Shown here: piece after piece, positions 54,776-63,474 of the stretch
Layout: each line of letters opens with the position of its first letter
How positions within the stretch are numbered: position 1 is the first letter of the stretch
Assembly (NCBI GenBank): GCA_963669455.1
Contig: OY770026.1
Location: 1,984,001-2,048,000, forward strand
Origin: JAWKWH01 sp963669455
GTDB lineage: Bacteria; Pseudomonadota; Alphaproteobacteria; Rhizobiales; Rhizobiaceae
Length of the DNA stretch: 64,000 bases
Reading direction: 5' to 3'
The notes under the pieces: generated by a model
Database searches by the model: none
The model's input: the letters and a program-made list of their open reading frames with translations, nothing else
What the model was told of the DNA's origin: nothing
Made by a program: the position numbers and the translations under genes

Positions 54776-55921
54776 CTATAACCCCGTTTTGTGGGCGCGT
54801 GCGGTAAAGAAGATTCCAGACGGGCTTTCCGCGTCGATTTCTCTCAGTTTTTCAAAAGTACGGGTGTCATAGATCATGACCTTGTTGGCATCGCGTACGC
54901 TGAGCCAGACTTCATGCCCCCGGGGGGTGAATTCCATATGCAGCACCGCCGGACCGGGTTTTAATTCGTGAACGACCGTCTTGGTCACCGTATCGATGAT
55001 CTGAATGGTGTCGTTTAAGGGGTGGGCGAAATTCACCCAGACATGGCGACCATCGGGGCGGGCCATGGCAAAGACCGGCTGACCGTAGGTTTTGGTGCGC
55101 CCGGCCTCCATCAAAGTGTCTGCATCCACCCACAACACTTCATGATGGCCAACCGCCGGCAGCACGAATTCCCGGCCGGTCAAAGCCCATCCTTCAAGAT
55201 GGGGCATTTTGTAGACCGGTAGTTTTTTACGACCGCGGCCATAGCCCGGCAGGACGCGAACCGGTTTTGGATTGTCCTGCCAGAGATCCAGAGCTGTCAT
55301 GCCGTCCTCACCGAACAGCCCGGTGATATAGGTTCTGCCGTTACCGGTTATCAAAGCGTCATAGGGGTTTTGTCCGATATCGCCGATTTTGCTGATTTCT
55401 GGCGTCTTGGCGGCCATATCAACGATCCAGGTTTCGCCGGTGTCCCACATCGAGAAGACGAATTTTCGGCCGGGTGCATCCACCAGCCCGATTGTTTTCG
55501 ATCCGGTCGGGATGTCGGCAACCGGCTCCAGCGTGTCGGCGTCAAAAATCCGCACCCCGCCTGGCTCATAATTTGACACGGCAATCAGGCGCCCATTGTC
55601 GGAAATGGCCCCGCCAATCGAATTGCCGGCCTGAACAATGCGCTTGTCGATCGTTCGGGTAACGATGTCGATCTTGGTCAGACCGCCATCGCGGCCGAAC
55701 ACATAGGCGAACCGCTGATCGGGACTATAAACCAGGGAAGCATGACTTAGGTCACCCAACCCTTCGATCCGTTGCAGAACCGCACGGTCCGACTGATCGA
55801 CGAGCAGAACGGAACCGGAGGCCCGTTCGATGATCAGTCCCAGATCGCCGGTGGCAATGGGTTCTGCCTGGGCGGCAGACAGAAAAAGACTGGCTGTAAT
55901 TGCCAACAACAGAGATTTCAT
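54776..55921 (-). CDS. nirF: Haem d1 biosynthesis protein NirF
   Basis: 381 residues from ATG 55921, whose ATGA overlaps the nirC stop. Signal peptide MKSLLLAITASLFLSAAQA. The mature part is a beta-propeller like the d1 domain of NirS (VLRIEG-like VLQRIEGLGDLSHAS; FVFSMWDTGETWIVDM) with a conserved His in KMPHLEGW and VGHHEVLW. NirF is a d1-pathway enzyme or assembly protein, here periplasmic without a lipobox. The much longer frame to 56125 covers nirC and is not real. Confidence 0.92.
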   Translation of the reverse strand: MKSLLLAITASLFLSAAQAEPIATGDLGLIIERASGSVLLVDQSDRAVLQRIEGLGDLSHASLVYSPDQRFAYVFGRDGGLTKIDIVTRTIDKRIVQAGNSIGGAISDNGRLIAVSNYEPGGVRIFDADTLEPVADIPTGSKTIGLVDAPGRKFVFSMWDTGETWIVDMAAKTPEISKIGDIGQNPYDALITGNGRTYITGLFGEDGMTALDLWQDNPKPVRVLPGYGRGRKKLPVYKMPHLEGWALTGREFVLPAVGHHEVLWVDADTLMEAGRTKTYGQPVFAMARPDGRHVWVNFAHPLNDTIQIIDTVTKTVVHELKPGPAVLHMEFTPRGHEVWLSVRDANKVMIYDTRTFEKLREIDAESPSGIFFTARAHKTGL

Positions 55922-56232
55922 TTCTTTTCCATGTCCAGAAGGTAGCGCGCAATCCAGTCTGCCGCATCGGTGGTGATAAGCGGGCCCCATGGCGGCATCG
56001 CCGTTCCGGGGATCCCGCCGAGAATGACTTCGGTGAGGCTGTCGACATCGTAGTGCTGAAGGTTTTGCGCACGCAGATCCGGCCCAAGTCCGCCTTTCAA
56101 CGTCAAGCCGTGACAGCTTCCACAATCCTGATGCACCAGCCGCTTTAACGCGTCGGGACCAGACGCTTCGTCCGCCTGTGCCGCCTGAGCCGCGCCGGCC
56201 AAAAGCATCAAAGTGGCGAACAGTCTAGCCAT
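55918..56232 (-). CDS. nirC: Small c-type cytochrome NirC
   Basis: 104 residues from ATG 56232. Signal peptide MARLFATLMLLAGAAQAAQA, one haem site CGSCHG and a distal Met in GTAMPPWGP. NirC donates or accepts electrons in haem d1 maturation or to NirS. Its ATG overlaps the nirE stop by 8 bases and its stop overlaps nirF, a tightly coupled chain. Confidence 0.92.
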   Translation of the reverse strand: MARLFATLMLLAGAAQAAQADEASGPDALKRLVHQDCGSCHGLTLKGGLGPDLRAQNLQHYDVDSLTEVILGGIPGTAMPPWGPLITTDAADWIARYLLDMEKK

Positions 56233-57001
56233 GCGCAATAATCTGCTCGATATTATCGGCAATGCCGGTTACGGGCTGATCGGCATAAAGCGAAACGACC
56301 CTGCCGATGATAAACAGCACCGGTGCTTTCAGCCCGCTGTCGCGAACATCGTGCGCGATGCGGTCCAGCCGGGAGACCCGTCTTTCTTCGCCCGGAGTTG
56401 TTGCATTGGCGACCGCCAGCACCGGCGTTGATCCAGGCAGGCTTTCGGTCATCAGCCCGACGGCGATCTGACCGATATTGGCAACACCCATATAGACCAC
56501 GAGCGTTGTGTCCGGATCGGCCAGCCGTTTCCAGTCCAGGTCGAGAACCCGGTCGGCCTGCCGGTGACCGGTGATATATTGGATGCCAGTTGCAAGGCCG
56601 CGATGGGTGAGCGGCACGCCGGTTGAACAGCTCGCCCCCTGCGCCGCGGTAATTCCAGGCGCATACTCCACCGCCACACCGTGCTGCTGAAGATATGCCG
56701 CCTCTTCGCTGCCGCGGCCGAAGATCATCGGATCGCCGCCTTTCAGGCGCGCAACATTGTTACCGGCCAGCGCTTCGCGCACGAGAATTTCGTTGATTTT
56801 CTGCTGGGTAACCAGGTGGCATTTTGGCGCTTTCCCAACCGGGATCATGCGCGCGTCAGCCGGCGACATCGCTATAATCTCCGGTCCGACGAGCCTGTCG
56901 AAGACCACAACGTCGGCGTCTTTCAACATGCGCAGGCCACGCAGCGTCAGCAGTTCTGGGTCGCCGGGCCCGGCGCCGATAAGTGAGACTTTTCCGGTCA
57001 T
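56225..57001 (-). CDS. nirE: Uroporphyrinogen-III C-methyltransferase NirE
   Basis: Makes precorrin-2, the first committed step toward sirohaem and haem d1. 258 residues, class III SAM methyltransferase: GAGPGDPELLTLRGLRML, the KGGDPMIFGRGSEE loop and TGHRQADR are typical of SUMT. As the first gene of the nirECF-DL-GHJN chain, preceded by an FNR/DNR-type box 170 bases upstream, it is named nirE rather than cobA. Confidence 0.93.
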   Translation of the reverse strand: MTGKVSLIGAGPGDPELLTLRGLRMLKDADVVVFDRLVGPEIIAMSPADARMIPVGKAPKCHLVTQQKINEILVREALAGNNVARLKGGDPMIFGRGSEEAAYLQQHGVAVEYAPGITAAQGASCSTGVPLTHRGLATGIQYITGHRQADRVLDLDWKRLADPDTTLVVYMGVANIGQIAVGLMTESLPGSTPVLAVANATTPGEERRVSRLDRIAHDVRDSGLKAPVLFIIGRVVSLYADQPVTGIADNIEQIIAHG

Positions 57002-57163
57002 GAAAATCCTCGCTGGTCACAAGAGATAGTGGAAGGCCGGCCCACACCGGCAAACCGGATGCATAGGCCCGACCAGCCGGCACATGGCCGGCGAACCAGA
57101 CCCGGATTGCTAAAATTCGTGTGTTTCATCTGGATAGAATGGCGGTGTAATGCAGGAGCCGCC

Positions 57164-57177
57164 TTGATCTAGGTTAA
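57164..57177 (-). promoter_or_regulatory. FNR/DNR-type box upstream of nirE
   Basis: TTGAT-CTAG-GTTAA, matching the TTGAT-N4-ATCAA family at all but one base. It sits about 170 bases before the nirE start, implying a long leader for the haem d1 operon. Confidence 0.65.
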
Positions 57178-57218
57178 GGCATACTTGAATTTGCGCTATT
57201 TTCGCCTCGCCAATACGG

Positions 57219-57638
57219 TCAGGGTATTACGGTGACCATGCCGATCATCTTCTGGGTTTCCCAGTGCGGACCGCACAAAATATCCTGCGGACCGGGAATC
57301 TGAAACGTGAACTCGAAATTTTCCTCCGGGAAAACGCGATCCGATTCAGGGATTTCCGATCCTTTCAAGATCACCGAGTGGCTGGTGCGTTTGTCCACAT
57401 TGACCCAGCGCACGGTCGTTCCAGCGGGAACCGTGATTTCCGATGGGCAGAATTTGTATTTGTACATCGTCACCACCGTCACACCATCCGCCTCGGAGGG
57501 AGAATGTCCGTATTGATCGGCATAGCGCTCAGTTGCTTTCGCGCAAATTGCAGCTGTTTTATCATCCTTGGCCATTGCCGGAGCAGCGGCCAAAAGCGAG
57601 GCGGCAATCACCAGAAAATCAATTCGAAACCGGCACAT
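57219..57638 (-). CDS. Cupredoxin (type 1 copper protein) in nir cluster
   Basis: 139 residues. Signal peptide ending PAMA-KDD, then a plastocyanin/azurin-like domain. Type 1 ligands can be read as His in RTSHSVI, then Cys, His and Met in ILCGPHWETQKM. An extra Cys pair (AICAKA and KFCPSE) may form a disulfide. Probably an electron donor to NirS or to the multihaem protein encoded just before it (50-base gap). It differs from pseudoazurin in its 30-residue N-terminal extension; exact subfamily is not certain. Confidence 0.8.
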   Translation of the reverse strand: MCRFRIDFLVIAASLLAAAPAMAKDDKTAAICAKATERYADQYGHSPSEADGVTVVTMYKYKFCPSEITVPAGTTVRWVNVDKRTSHSVILKGSEIPESDRVFPEENFEFTFQIPGPQDILCGPHWETQKMIGMVTVIP

Positions 57639-57688
57639 TCTGTCCTCCTGAATTTGGGCGGGATGGCTTCACCAGGTCACCGGCGAGG

Positions 57689-59482
57689 TCACTGTTTGGT
57701 CACGTTAATTGCTGCGGCATCATCATCAAGTGCGAGTTTAAGATCGAGTGTCACATGGTGAAAACGTGCGGCGGCATAGTCGTCGTGGATGGCAAAACCG
57801 ACCGTGTATTGTCTACCGGCCTCCAGCGGCACATCGCCTGGCGCCCCTGAATTCAGCGGCCGTGAGAACACCACGGTCCACACACCATTTGAAAGAATTG
57901 CCTCAGCGGCAATCTGACCGTCATTATCAACACGGCGGTCGAGAATATAGCCATTGCTGGCCGATCCATCCGCATAGACCCGAAGCAGATCAAGGAAGGT
58001 ACCGTCTGCCAGTTGCGTGTCTATCTCGCCTGCTTCCCTAAGCTTGTCCCATCCGCCTTGCGCTTTGCCGCGCCGGCCCCGGACCTCAACCTTGGTGCGG
58101 CTTTCGGTCAGGTATTTGGTGATCGTTTTGCTGGCTTTGAGCCGTTCGGCCACCTCGGCATTGGCGGCAATCGCCTCCTCGCCTGGATCGAAAGGCATAT
58201 AGGTGTTGTCGGCGTGGCAGGATGACCAGCAGCCTACCTGTTCACCCAACTCGATGCCGGACCCGGTGATCATCATCGCCACCTTGATCTGGTTGTCGGG
58301 ATCCAGCTTGCCGCCCTCGGCAAACGGGGCGGGATTATGCCCGGCATCGGGCCATTGCATGCGCACATAGATGTTTTCGCCATCATGGGCGGCCTGAACC
58401 GCCGCCTCGATCGTACCGCGCTTGCCGGGGATGGGCGTCGGTTCGACTTCGCCACCGGCCACGATCTTGTTACCGATTGTCTCCAGCTCGTTTGCGTGAC
58501 AGGTCGAACATGCGTCGCCGCCCTTGGTCAACGGTCGTGCACCGCCATGGGTCCTACCGTTTTGAACCCACTCAAACGACGCCTGGCCGGGATAAAATAA
58601 CGTCACATCGGCAACCGGAACAGCACCCCAGTCGACATTTGGTGCGACATTACCACCGCCCGATCCTGACGGAGACGGGGTATCGTTTCCGCCGGCTTCA
58701 GCCTTCATTTCAGCGCGGGCGGTTTCGACCGCCTGCTCAATCAGCGCTTCGACGGCTTCCCGCTCAGCTGCCTTGGCAGCTTTGGCTGCGGCAGCTTCTC
58801 CGGCTTCCTTTTCGGTGATGTAGGCAAGGCTGTCGAGATATTTCTGGGGAACCTCGCGGACGAATTCCGGATTGGGTTTTTCCAGCATTTCAAGATAGTC
58901 CGGATCGGCCCGGTCGCGCAGGTCGGAGTGTGCGATGCCCTTGTGACAATCGATGCAGGTCTGGCCCGCTTTCATTGCGTTTAAATGCTGTTGGCGCGCA
59001 CGGGGGCGTTGAAACTCGGGCATCATCGAATCAAAATCGTGGCAGTTGCGGCACTCGATCGAATCGGTCGCCTTCATCCGCTCCCATTCGTTCATCGCCA
59101 GATGCAGACGCTTGGCTTCGAATTTCTCCTTGGTGGCGATTGTTCCGGTGAGCTTTCCCCAAAGCTCCCGCGATGCCTTGATCTTGCGAATAACCTTGGG
59201 TGTCCATGCTTTGGGAACGTGGCAATCGGAGCAGACCGCGCCGACACCGGAGCGGTTCACATCATGGATTGTGCCCTTGTATTCCTGATAAACGAAATCA
59301 TTCATCTCGTGGCAGGAAACGCAGAATGTTTCAGTATTGGTTGCTTCCATGGCGGTATTGAACCCGCCCCAGAAAACGATACCGGCGGCAAATGTCGCCA
59401 AGACGGCCGTGACGGGCATTCCCCAAAGAAAATACCGGCGCCAAATAGGTTTTTTAGGTTCAGATTTGCTGCCCTGGTTCAT
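57689..59482 (-). CDS. NapC/NirT-type tetrahaem cytochrome fused to an ethylbenzene-dehydrogenase-like haem domain
   Basis: 597 residues. One TM helix (about 21-41) and four NapC/NirT haem sites (Cys54, 84, 144, 176, each CxxCH) form a quinol dehydrogenase. An Ala/Glu-rich coiled linker and disordered Ser/Gly stretch (about 225-285) lead to a periplasmic domain with CSTCH at 325 and CWSSCH at 418, plus YVRMQWPD typical of the EB_dh/cytochrome c552 haem domain. The sixth site has three residues between the Cys (CX3CH). It lies between nirS and the cupredoxin, so it likely carries electrons from quinol to nitrite reduction. Confidence 0.88.
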   Translation of the reverse strand: MNQGSKSEPKKPIWRRYFLWGMPVTAVLATFAAGIVFWGGFNTAMEATNTETFCVSCHEMNDFVYQEYKGTIHDVNRSGVGAVCSDCHVPKAWTPKVIRKIKASRELWGKLTGTIATKEKFEAKRLHLAMNEWERMKATDSIECRNCHDFDSMMPEFQRPRARQQHLNAMKAGQTCIDCHKGIAHSDLRDRADPDYLEMLEKPNPEFVREVPQKYLDSLAYITEKEAGEAAAAKAAKAAEREAVEALIEQAVETARAEMKAEAGGNDTPSPSGSGGGNVAPNVDWGAVPVADVTLFYPGQASFEWVQNGRTHGGARPLTKGGDACSTCHANELETIGNKIVAGGEVEPTPIPGKRGTIEAAVQAAHDGENIYVRMQWPDAGHNPAPFAEGGKLDPDNQIKVAMMITGSGIELGEQVGCWSSCHADNTYMPFDPGEEAIAANAEVAERLKASKTITKYLTESRTKVEVRGRRGKAQGGWDKLREAGEIDTQLADGTFLDLLRVYADGSASNGYILDRRVDNDGQIAAEAILSNGVWTVVFSRPLNSGAPGDVPLEAGRQYTVGFAIHDDYAAARFHHVTLDLKLALDDDAAAINVTKQ

Positions 59483-59598
59483 TTGCAGCCTCCATCTCGG
59501 CTCAGTTTATGGACTGCGCACTGACCATTAGGTTTGCCTGCGAAGCCTTTGAATTATCGTCAATATCGCTCGCCTGAATTTTGCCAGATCAAGCATGG

Positions 59599-59624
59599 AA
59601 GGGCGGACCTGCCGGCCCGCCCTT
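59599..59624 (-). terminator. Hairpin between nirS and the NirT-fusion gene
   Basis: AAGGGCGG, 10-base loop, CCGCCCTT: an eight-pair perfect stem 21 bases after the nirS stop. No T-run follows in the minus direction, so it is probably a stabilising or partial-termination structure allowing more nirS than downstream mRNA. The 59483-59645 gap holds nothing else. Confidence 0.55.
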
Positions 59625-59645
59625 GCGGTTTTAGTTTATTTCACA

Positions 59646-61319
59646 TCAGGTGACGTGGTTGGAACGGTTGTAGACGTTGAACTTGCCGGTCGGTGCGAAC
59701 AGCCCCTTCACGCGCGCCTTTTCTTCGAGGGTTTCCGCATCGAAGATGACAATCTCACCATTAGGCTCTTTCGATGTCGCCCGGTTCCATTTGGAGACCC
59801 AGACCTCGCTGCCGTCCTTGTTGAACTCCATATGGACCGCAACATTGCCTTCTTCCTCGGTAATCCGGATGGTTTTGACGATTTCACCGGTCTCCTTGGA
59901 AATGACCTGAACCGATTGCTGAATTTCCGGCTCGGGATGTTTGGTCTGGTCAACCCAGTAATATTTGGAGGTCGGATGGGTCCGGATGAACAGGCCCGCA
60001 CCATCGGTTTCGACCTCGTAGCAGGTCTTCCACGCCTGATCAGGATTGCCATCGGGATCGTTGCCCCAAACGGTCACCGTGCCTTCACCCAGATGGGTTG
60101 TGCCGGCCACTGGCCCGCAATTCGGGTCGTTCCAGTTGGCGCCCGGGCCGGGATGCGGCAGCGGAGCGGTATCGATCAGGGCCTCAAGCTTGCGATCCTT
60201 GGTATCAACCACAACCATCTTGTTCGACGCATTTGCCGCAATCTGGAAGTAGCGGCCACTCGGATCGAAGAAACCGTCATGCAGGAACTTGGCCGAATTG
60301 ATCTTGTCAATGCGCAGATTGTCGAGGTCGGAATAGTCGACCTGCCACATCTGGCCAAGCTCTTTGACGGCGACAAGCCATGAGGTTTCCTTCGGCGTTG
60401 TGTAGATCGCCGCCACGCGTGATTCTTCGACATAATCGCCGTCGACGTTTACGCCGCGGGTCGAAACCACCTTAAGCGGTTCCATTGTCAAAGCATCCGC
60501 GATCACGAAATGCGGCGGCCAGTAGCCCCCGCCAATGACATATTTGCCATCACCGGATACGGCCACGTCACGCGCGTCATAGGCAATTTTGACTTCGGAG
60601 ACGAGCATCTTGTCCGGCGTTTGCCAAAGGTCGATCTTGGTCATTTTGCCGTCACGGCCCATCGTGTACCAGAACCGTCCTGGCTGTTCAGGCTCGGTGA
60701 CAGCATGATGTTCGGATGCCTTGATCACGTGGACGGCATAACCGGTCGGAATATGCGCCAGGACTTCCTTGGTGTCGCCGTCAATGATGGCAACCTTGCC
60801 GACGTCACGCTCGATGACGACGAAGAAGTTCTCCCAGTTGCGGCCATGCAATGGCTCGGTCGGATAGTCGGCCTCCTCGATGTAGACTTTGCGCGTCTCT
60901 TTCATCTGCGCCAGAGACATTTCAGGCGGTTTTGGCGGCTCCATCATGATGTAGGTCGCCATATCTCTGATTTCCTCCTCGGTCATGATGTCCGAGAAGT
61001 TATTCATTCCGCCTTCGGTTCCAAAGGCGATGATTTTTTCAAGACGCGTCTGGCCCAGCTTTAGCGTGCCACCTTCGGTGACGGTGCCGTCGCTGGCAGT
61101 CTTTTTCCATTTTGGCTCGAGGTTTTTGCCCGTTGCACCCTTGCGCAAAACGCCATGGCAGCCGGCGCAGCGCTCAAAGTACAGCTGTTTTGATTTTTCA
61201 AACGCTTGTTCGCTTAGTTCCTGCGCCAGGGCTGGCGCCGCGGTGCCAGCCAATAGCAGTGCCAGGCAGGCGCTCAATTTGCGGCCCGATTTCTTGTGGG
61301 TGATTCTTTGTGACATCAT
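59646..61319 (-). CDS. nirS: Cytochrome cd1 nitrite reductase NirS
   Basis: Respiratory periplasmic enzyme reducing nitrite to NO. 557 residues from ATG 61319 (GGAG upstream). Signal peptide ends PALA-QEL. c-haem domain: CAGCHGVLRKG. d1 propeller: His pair in LPHPGPGANWNDPNCGPV and TTHLGEGTVTVWG, matching the two conserved active-site His of NirS. Length and motifs fit NirS and not NirN or NirF. First gene of its unit, behind an FNR/DNR box. Confidence 0.97.
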   Translation of the reverse strand: MMSQRITHKKSGRKLSACLALLLAGTAAPALAQELSEQAFEKSKQLYFERCAGCHGVLRKGATGKNLEPKWKKTASDGTVTEGGTLKLGQTRLEKIIAFGTEGGMNNFSDIMTEEEIRDMATYIMMEPPKPPEMSLAQMKETRKVYIEEADYPTEPLHGRNWENFFVVIERDVGKVAIIDGDTKEVLAHIPTGYAVHVIKASEHHAVTEPEQPGRFWYTMGRDGKMTKIDLWQTPDKMLVSEVKIAYDARDVAVSGDGKYVIGGGYWPPHFVIADALTMEPLKVVSTRGVNVDGDYVEESRVAAIYTTPKETSWLVAVKELGQMWQVDYSDLDNLRIDKINSAKFLHDGFFDPSGRYFQIAANASNKMVVVDTKDRKLEALIDTAPLPHPGPGANWNDPNCGPVAGTTHLGEGTVTVWGNDPDGNPDQAWKTCYEVETDGAGLFIRTHPTSKYYWVDQTKHPEPEIQQSVQVISKETGEIVKTIRITEEEGNVAVHMEFNKDGSEVWVSKWNRATSKEPNGEIVIFDAETLEEKARVKGLFAPTGKFNVYNRSNHVT

Positions 61320-61377
61320 CACACTCCATTTGCTAGTGAGATCGCCACAAATTGCGCTTGTTTGGGTCTCGCGATCC

Positions 61378-61391
61378 TTGACTTTCGTCAA
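61378..61391 (-). promoter_or_regulatory. FNR/DNR box upstream of nirS
   Basis: TTGAC-TTTC-GTCAA, a perfect dyad of the FNR family, centred about 66 bases before the nirS ATG. It predicts activation by an NNR/DNR or FnrP-type regulator under low oxygen and NO. Confidence 0.85.
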
Positions 61392-61553
61392 ACAAAATCA
61401 CTTTAAAAGAGCTGCTTTGGCCACAATGGATCGCAAGGCGGGAAATGCACCTGCTGTTGCCGGCCGGTTCATTGATTTCGGCTTGCCAAAGACAGACGTT
61501 TTCAACGCGAGGATCAGGCGTTTTTCTGGCTCTGGTCCAAAATCGTACCTCAC

Positions 61554-61567
61554 TTGACTTTCGTTAA
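61554..61567 (+). promoter_or_regulatory. FNR/DNR box upstream of norC
   Basis: TTGAC-TTTC-GTTAA, one mismatch from the nirS box and with the same TTTC spacer, centred about 71 bases before norC. The shared spacer suggests a recent common origin or a shared regulator preference. Confidence 0.85.
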
Positions 61568-61631
61568 GGATAATCGCTGCGCGCAGATGCAGGTTGGCGC
61601 CGATTATTCACCCGGGGCAAAGGAGAGCCCA

Positions 61632-62084
61632 ATGCGCGAAGTCATGACAAAAAGCATGACCCGGAATATTTTCTACGGCGGGTCTCTATTTTTCATCGCC
61701 ATTTTTCTAGGCTTGTCGATCCACTCACATCTCTACGTCTTGTCGACGTCGAGCAACAATGACGCGCTGTCTGAAAGCGTGGCGGCTGGAAAAAGGGTTT
61801 GGGAGGCAAAAGCCTGTATCAATTGCCATACCATCCTGGGCGAGGGGGCCTATTTTGCTCCCGAGGTGGCCAATGTGATGGATCGCTGGGGCGTCAAGGA
61901 CGACCCGGAGGCGGCGTTCGATACGCTTAAGGGATGGATGGAGGCGCAGCCCACCGGCATTGAGGGCCGGCGCCAGATGCCCAACTTCAATCTGACAGAC
62001 ACAGAAATCCGCAACCTGGCCGACTTCCTGCTGTGGACCGGTAATATCGATGCACAGAACTGGCCGCCGAACGACGCAGGTTAA
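61632..62084 (+). CDS. norC: Nitric oxide reductase cytochrome c subunit NorC
   Basis: Membrane-anchored electron-entry subunit of cNOR. 150 residues from ATG 61632 (GGAG upstream); the longer frame to 61554 would cover the FNR box. One TM helix (about 11-35, IFYGGSLFFIAIFLGLSIHS), then one haem site CINCHTILGEGAYFAPE, with a Met ligand in RRQMPNFN. Ends 13 bases before norB. Divergent from nirS. Confidence 0.96.
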   Translation: MREVMTKSMTRNIFYGGSLFFIAIFLGLSIHSHLYVLSTSSNNDALSESVAAGKRVWEAKACINCHTILGEGAYFAPEVANVMDRWGVKDDPEAAFDTLKGWMEAQPTGIEGRRQMPNFNLTDTEIRNLADFLLWTGNIDAQNWPPNDAG

Positions 62085-62097
62085 GGGGGATTACCCA

Positions 62098-63468
62098 ATG
62101 AAATACCAATCTCAGAGAATCGCTCTCATCTACTTTGCAGTCGCAATGGCCTTGTTCCTGGTTCAGGTTTTGGGCGGACTGCTTGCCGGCTGGGTCTACG
62201 TGCAGCCCAACACTTTGTCCGAGCTGCTGCCGTTTAACATCATCCGGATGCTTCACACCAATTCGCTGATCGTCTGGCTGCTGCTGGGCTTTTTCGGTGC
62301 GGCCTACTTCCTGCTTCCCGAGGAAACGGAACGCGAGATTCACTCCGAAAAACTGGCCTATCTCCAGCTTGCAATCCTGGTTATCGGCACACTCGGTGTT
62401 GTCGTGACCTATATGTTCAACCTGTTTGAAGGCAATTGGCTTTTGGGCAAGGAGGGCCGTGAATTTTTGGAGCAGCCCAAATGGGTGAAAGCCGGCATTG
62501 TCGTTGCCGCGCTGATCTTTCTGTACAACGTCACAATGACGGTCCTGAAGGGCAAGAAAACGGCGATTTCCAACATCCTGCTTCTTGGTCTTTGGGGACT
62601 GGCGCTTTTGTTCCTGTTCTCGTTTTACAATCCGGAAAACCTCGCGCTCGATAAAATGTATTGGTGGTATGTCGTCCATCTGTGGGTTGAAGGCGTCTGG
62701 GAATTGATCATGGCCTCAATCCTCGCCTTCCTGATGTTGAAACTGACCGGCGTCGACCGCGAAATCGTCGAGAAATGGCTGTATGTCATCGTGGCGGCCG
62801 CGCTGTTTTCAGGTATTTTGGGCACGGGGCATCACTATTACTGGATCGGAACGCCTGGATACTGGCAGTGGATCGGTTCAATCTTCAGCTCGCTGGAAGT
62901 CATTCCGTTCTTTGCGATGATGGCATTTGCCTTCGTCATGGTCTGGAAGGGCCGCCGGGACCATCCCAACAAGGCTGCATTGTTGTGGTCGCTGGGCTGT
63001 GCAACGCTCGCCTTCTTCGGCGCCGGCGTCTGGGGCTTTCTGCACACGCTGCACGGGGTGAACTACTATACCCATGGTACGCAGATCACCGCGGCGCACG
63101 GACATCTGGCCTTCTTCGGCGCCTATGTCAGCTTGAACCTGGCGATCTTCTCCTACGCCATGCCGATCCTGCGCAACCGCGATCCGTATAATCAGGTGCT
63201 GAATATGGCCAGCTTCTGGCTGATGTCGGGTGGTATGGTTTTCATGACCTTCGTCTTGACGTTCGCCGGTACGATCCAGACCCACCTGCAACGGGTTTTG
63301 GGCGACTATTTCATGGATGTGCAGGACCAGCTGGCAATCTTTTATTGGATGCGCTTCGGGTCTGGCGTGGTCGTGGTGCTGGGTGCAGTCCTGTTTATCT
63401 ATGCAATCGCGTTCCCCCGCAGGGAAGTGATCGAACCCGGCCTGGCCTCCGAGGTTCCAGCAGAGTAA
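62098..63468 (+). CDS. norB: Nitric oxide reductase catalytic subunit NorB
   Basis: Reduces NO to N2O at a haem b3-FeB centre. 456 residues, twelve TM helices, haem-copper-oxidase superfamily. His ligands are visible in MLHTNSLIV, HLWVEGVWE (FeB His and Glu), GTGHHYYWIG (FeB His pair) and AHGHLAFFGAY (haem b and b3). The cNOR type is confirmed by partner NorC. AAGGGGG precedes the ATG. Confidence 0.97.
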   Translation: MKYQSQRIALIYFAVAMALFLVQVLGGLLAGWVYVQPNTLSELLPFNIIRMLHTNSLIVWLLLGFFGAAYFLLPEETEREIHSEKLAYLQLAILVIGTLGVVVTYMFNLFEGNWLLGKEGREFLEQPKWVKAGIVVAALIFLYNVTMTVLKGKKTAISNILLLGLWGLALLFLFSFYNPENLALDKMYWWYVVHLWVEGVWELIMASILAFLMLKLTGVDREIVEKWLYVIVAAALFSGILGTGHHYYWIGTPGYWQWIGSIFSSLEVIPFFAMMAFAFVMVWKGRRDHPNKAALLWSLGCATLAFFGAGVWGFLHTLHGVNYYTHGTQITAAHGHLAFFGAYVSLNLAIFSYAMPILRNRDPYNQVLNMASFWLMSGGMVFMTFVLTFAGTIQTHLQRVLGDYFMDVQDQLAIFYWMRFGSGVVVVLGAVLFIYAIAFPRREVIEPGLASEVPAE

Positions 63469-63474
63469 ACTTAG

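Noticed and set aside
59550..59565. TTGAATTATCGTCAA before the NirT-fusion gene as an FNR box
   Set aside because: The half-sites TTGA and TCAA are seven bases apart; FNR-type boxes need six.
59595..60383. 262-codon plus-strand ORF opposite nirS
   Set aside because: Antisense to nirS without start site or family signal.
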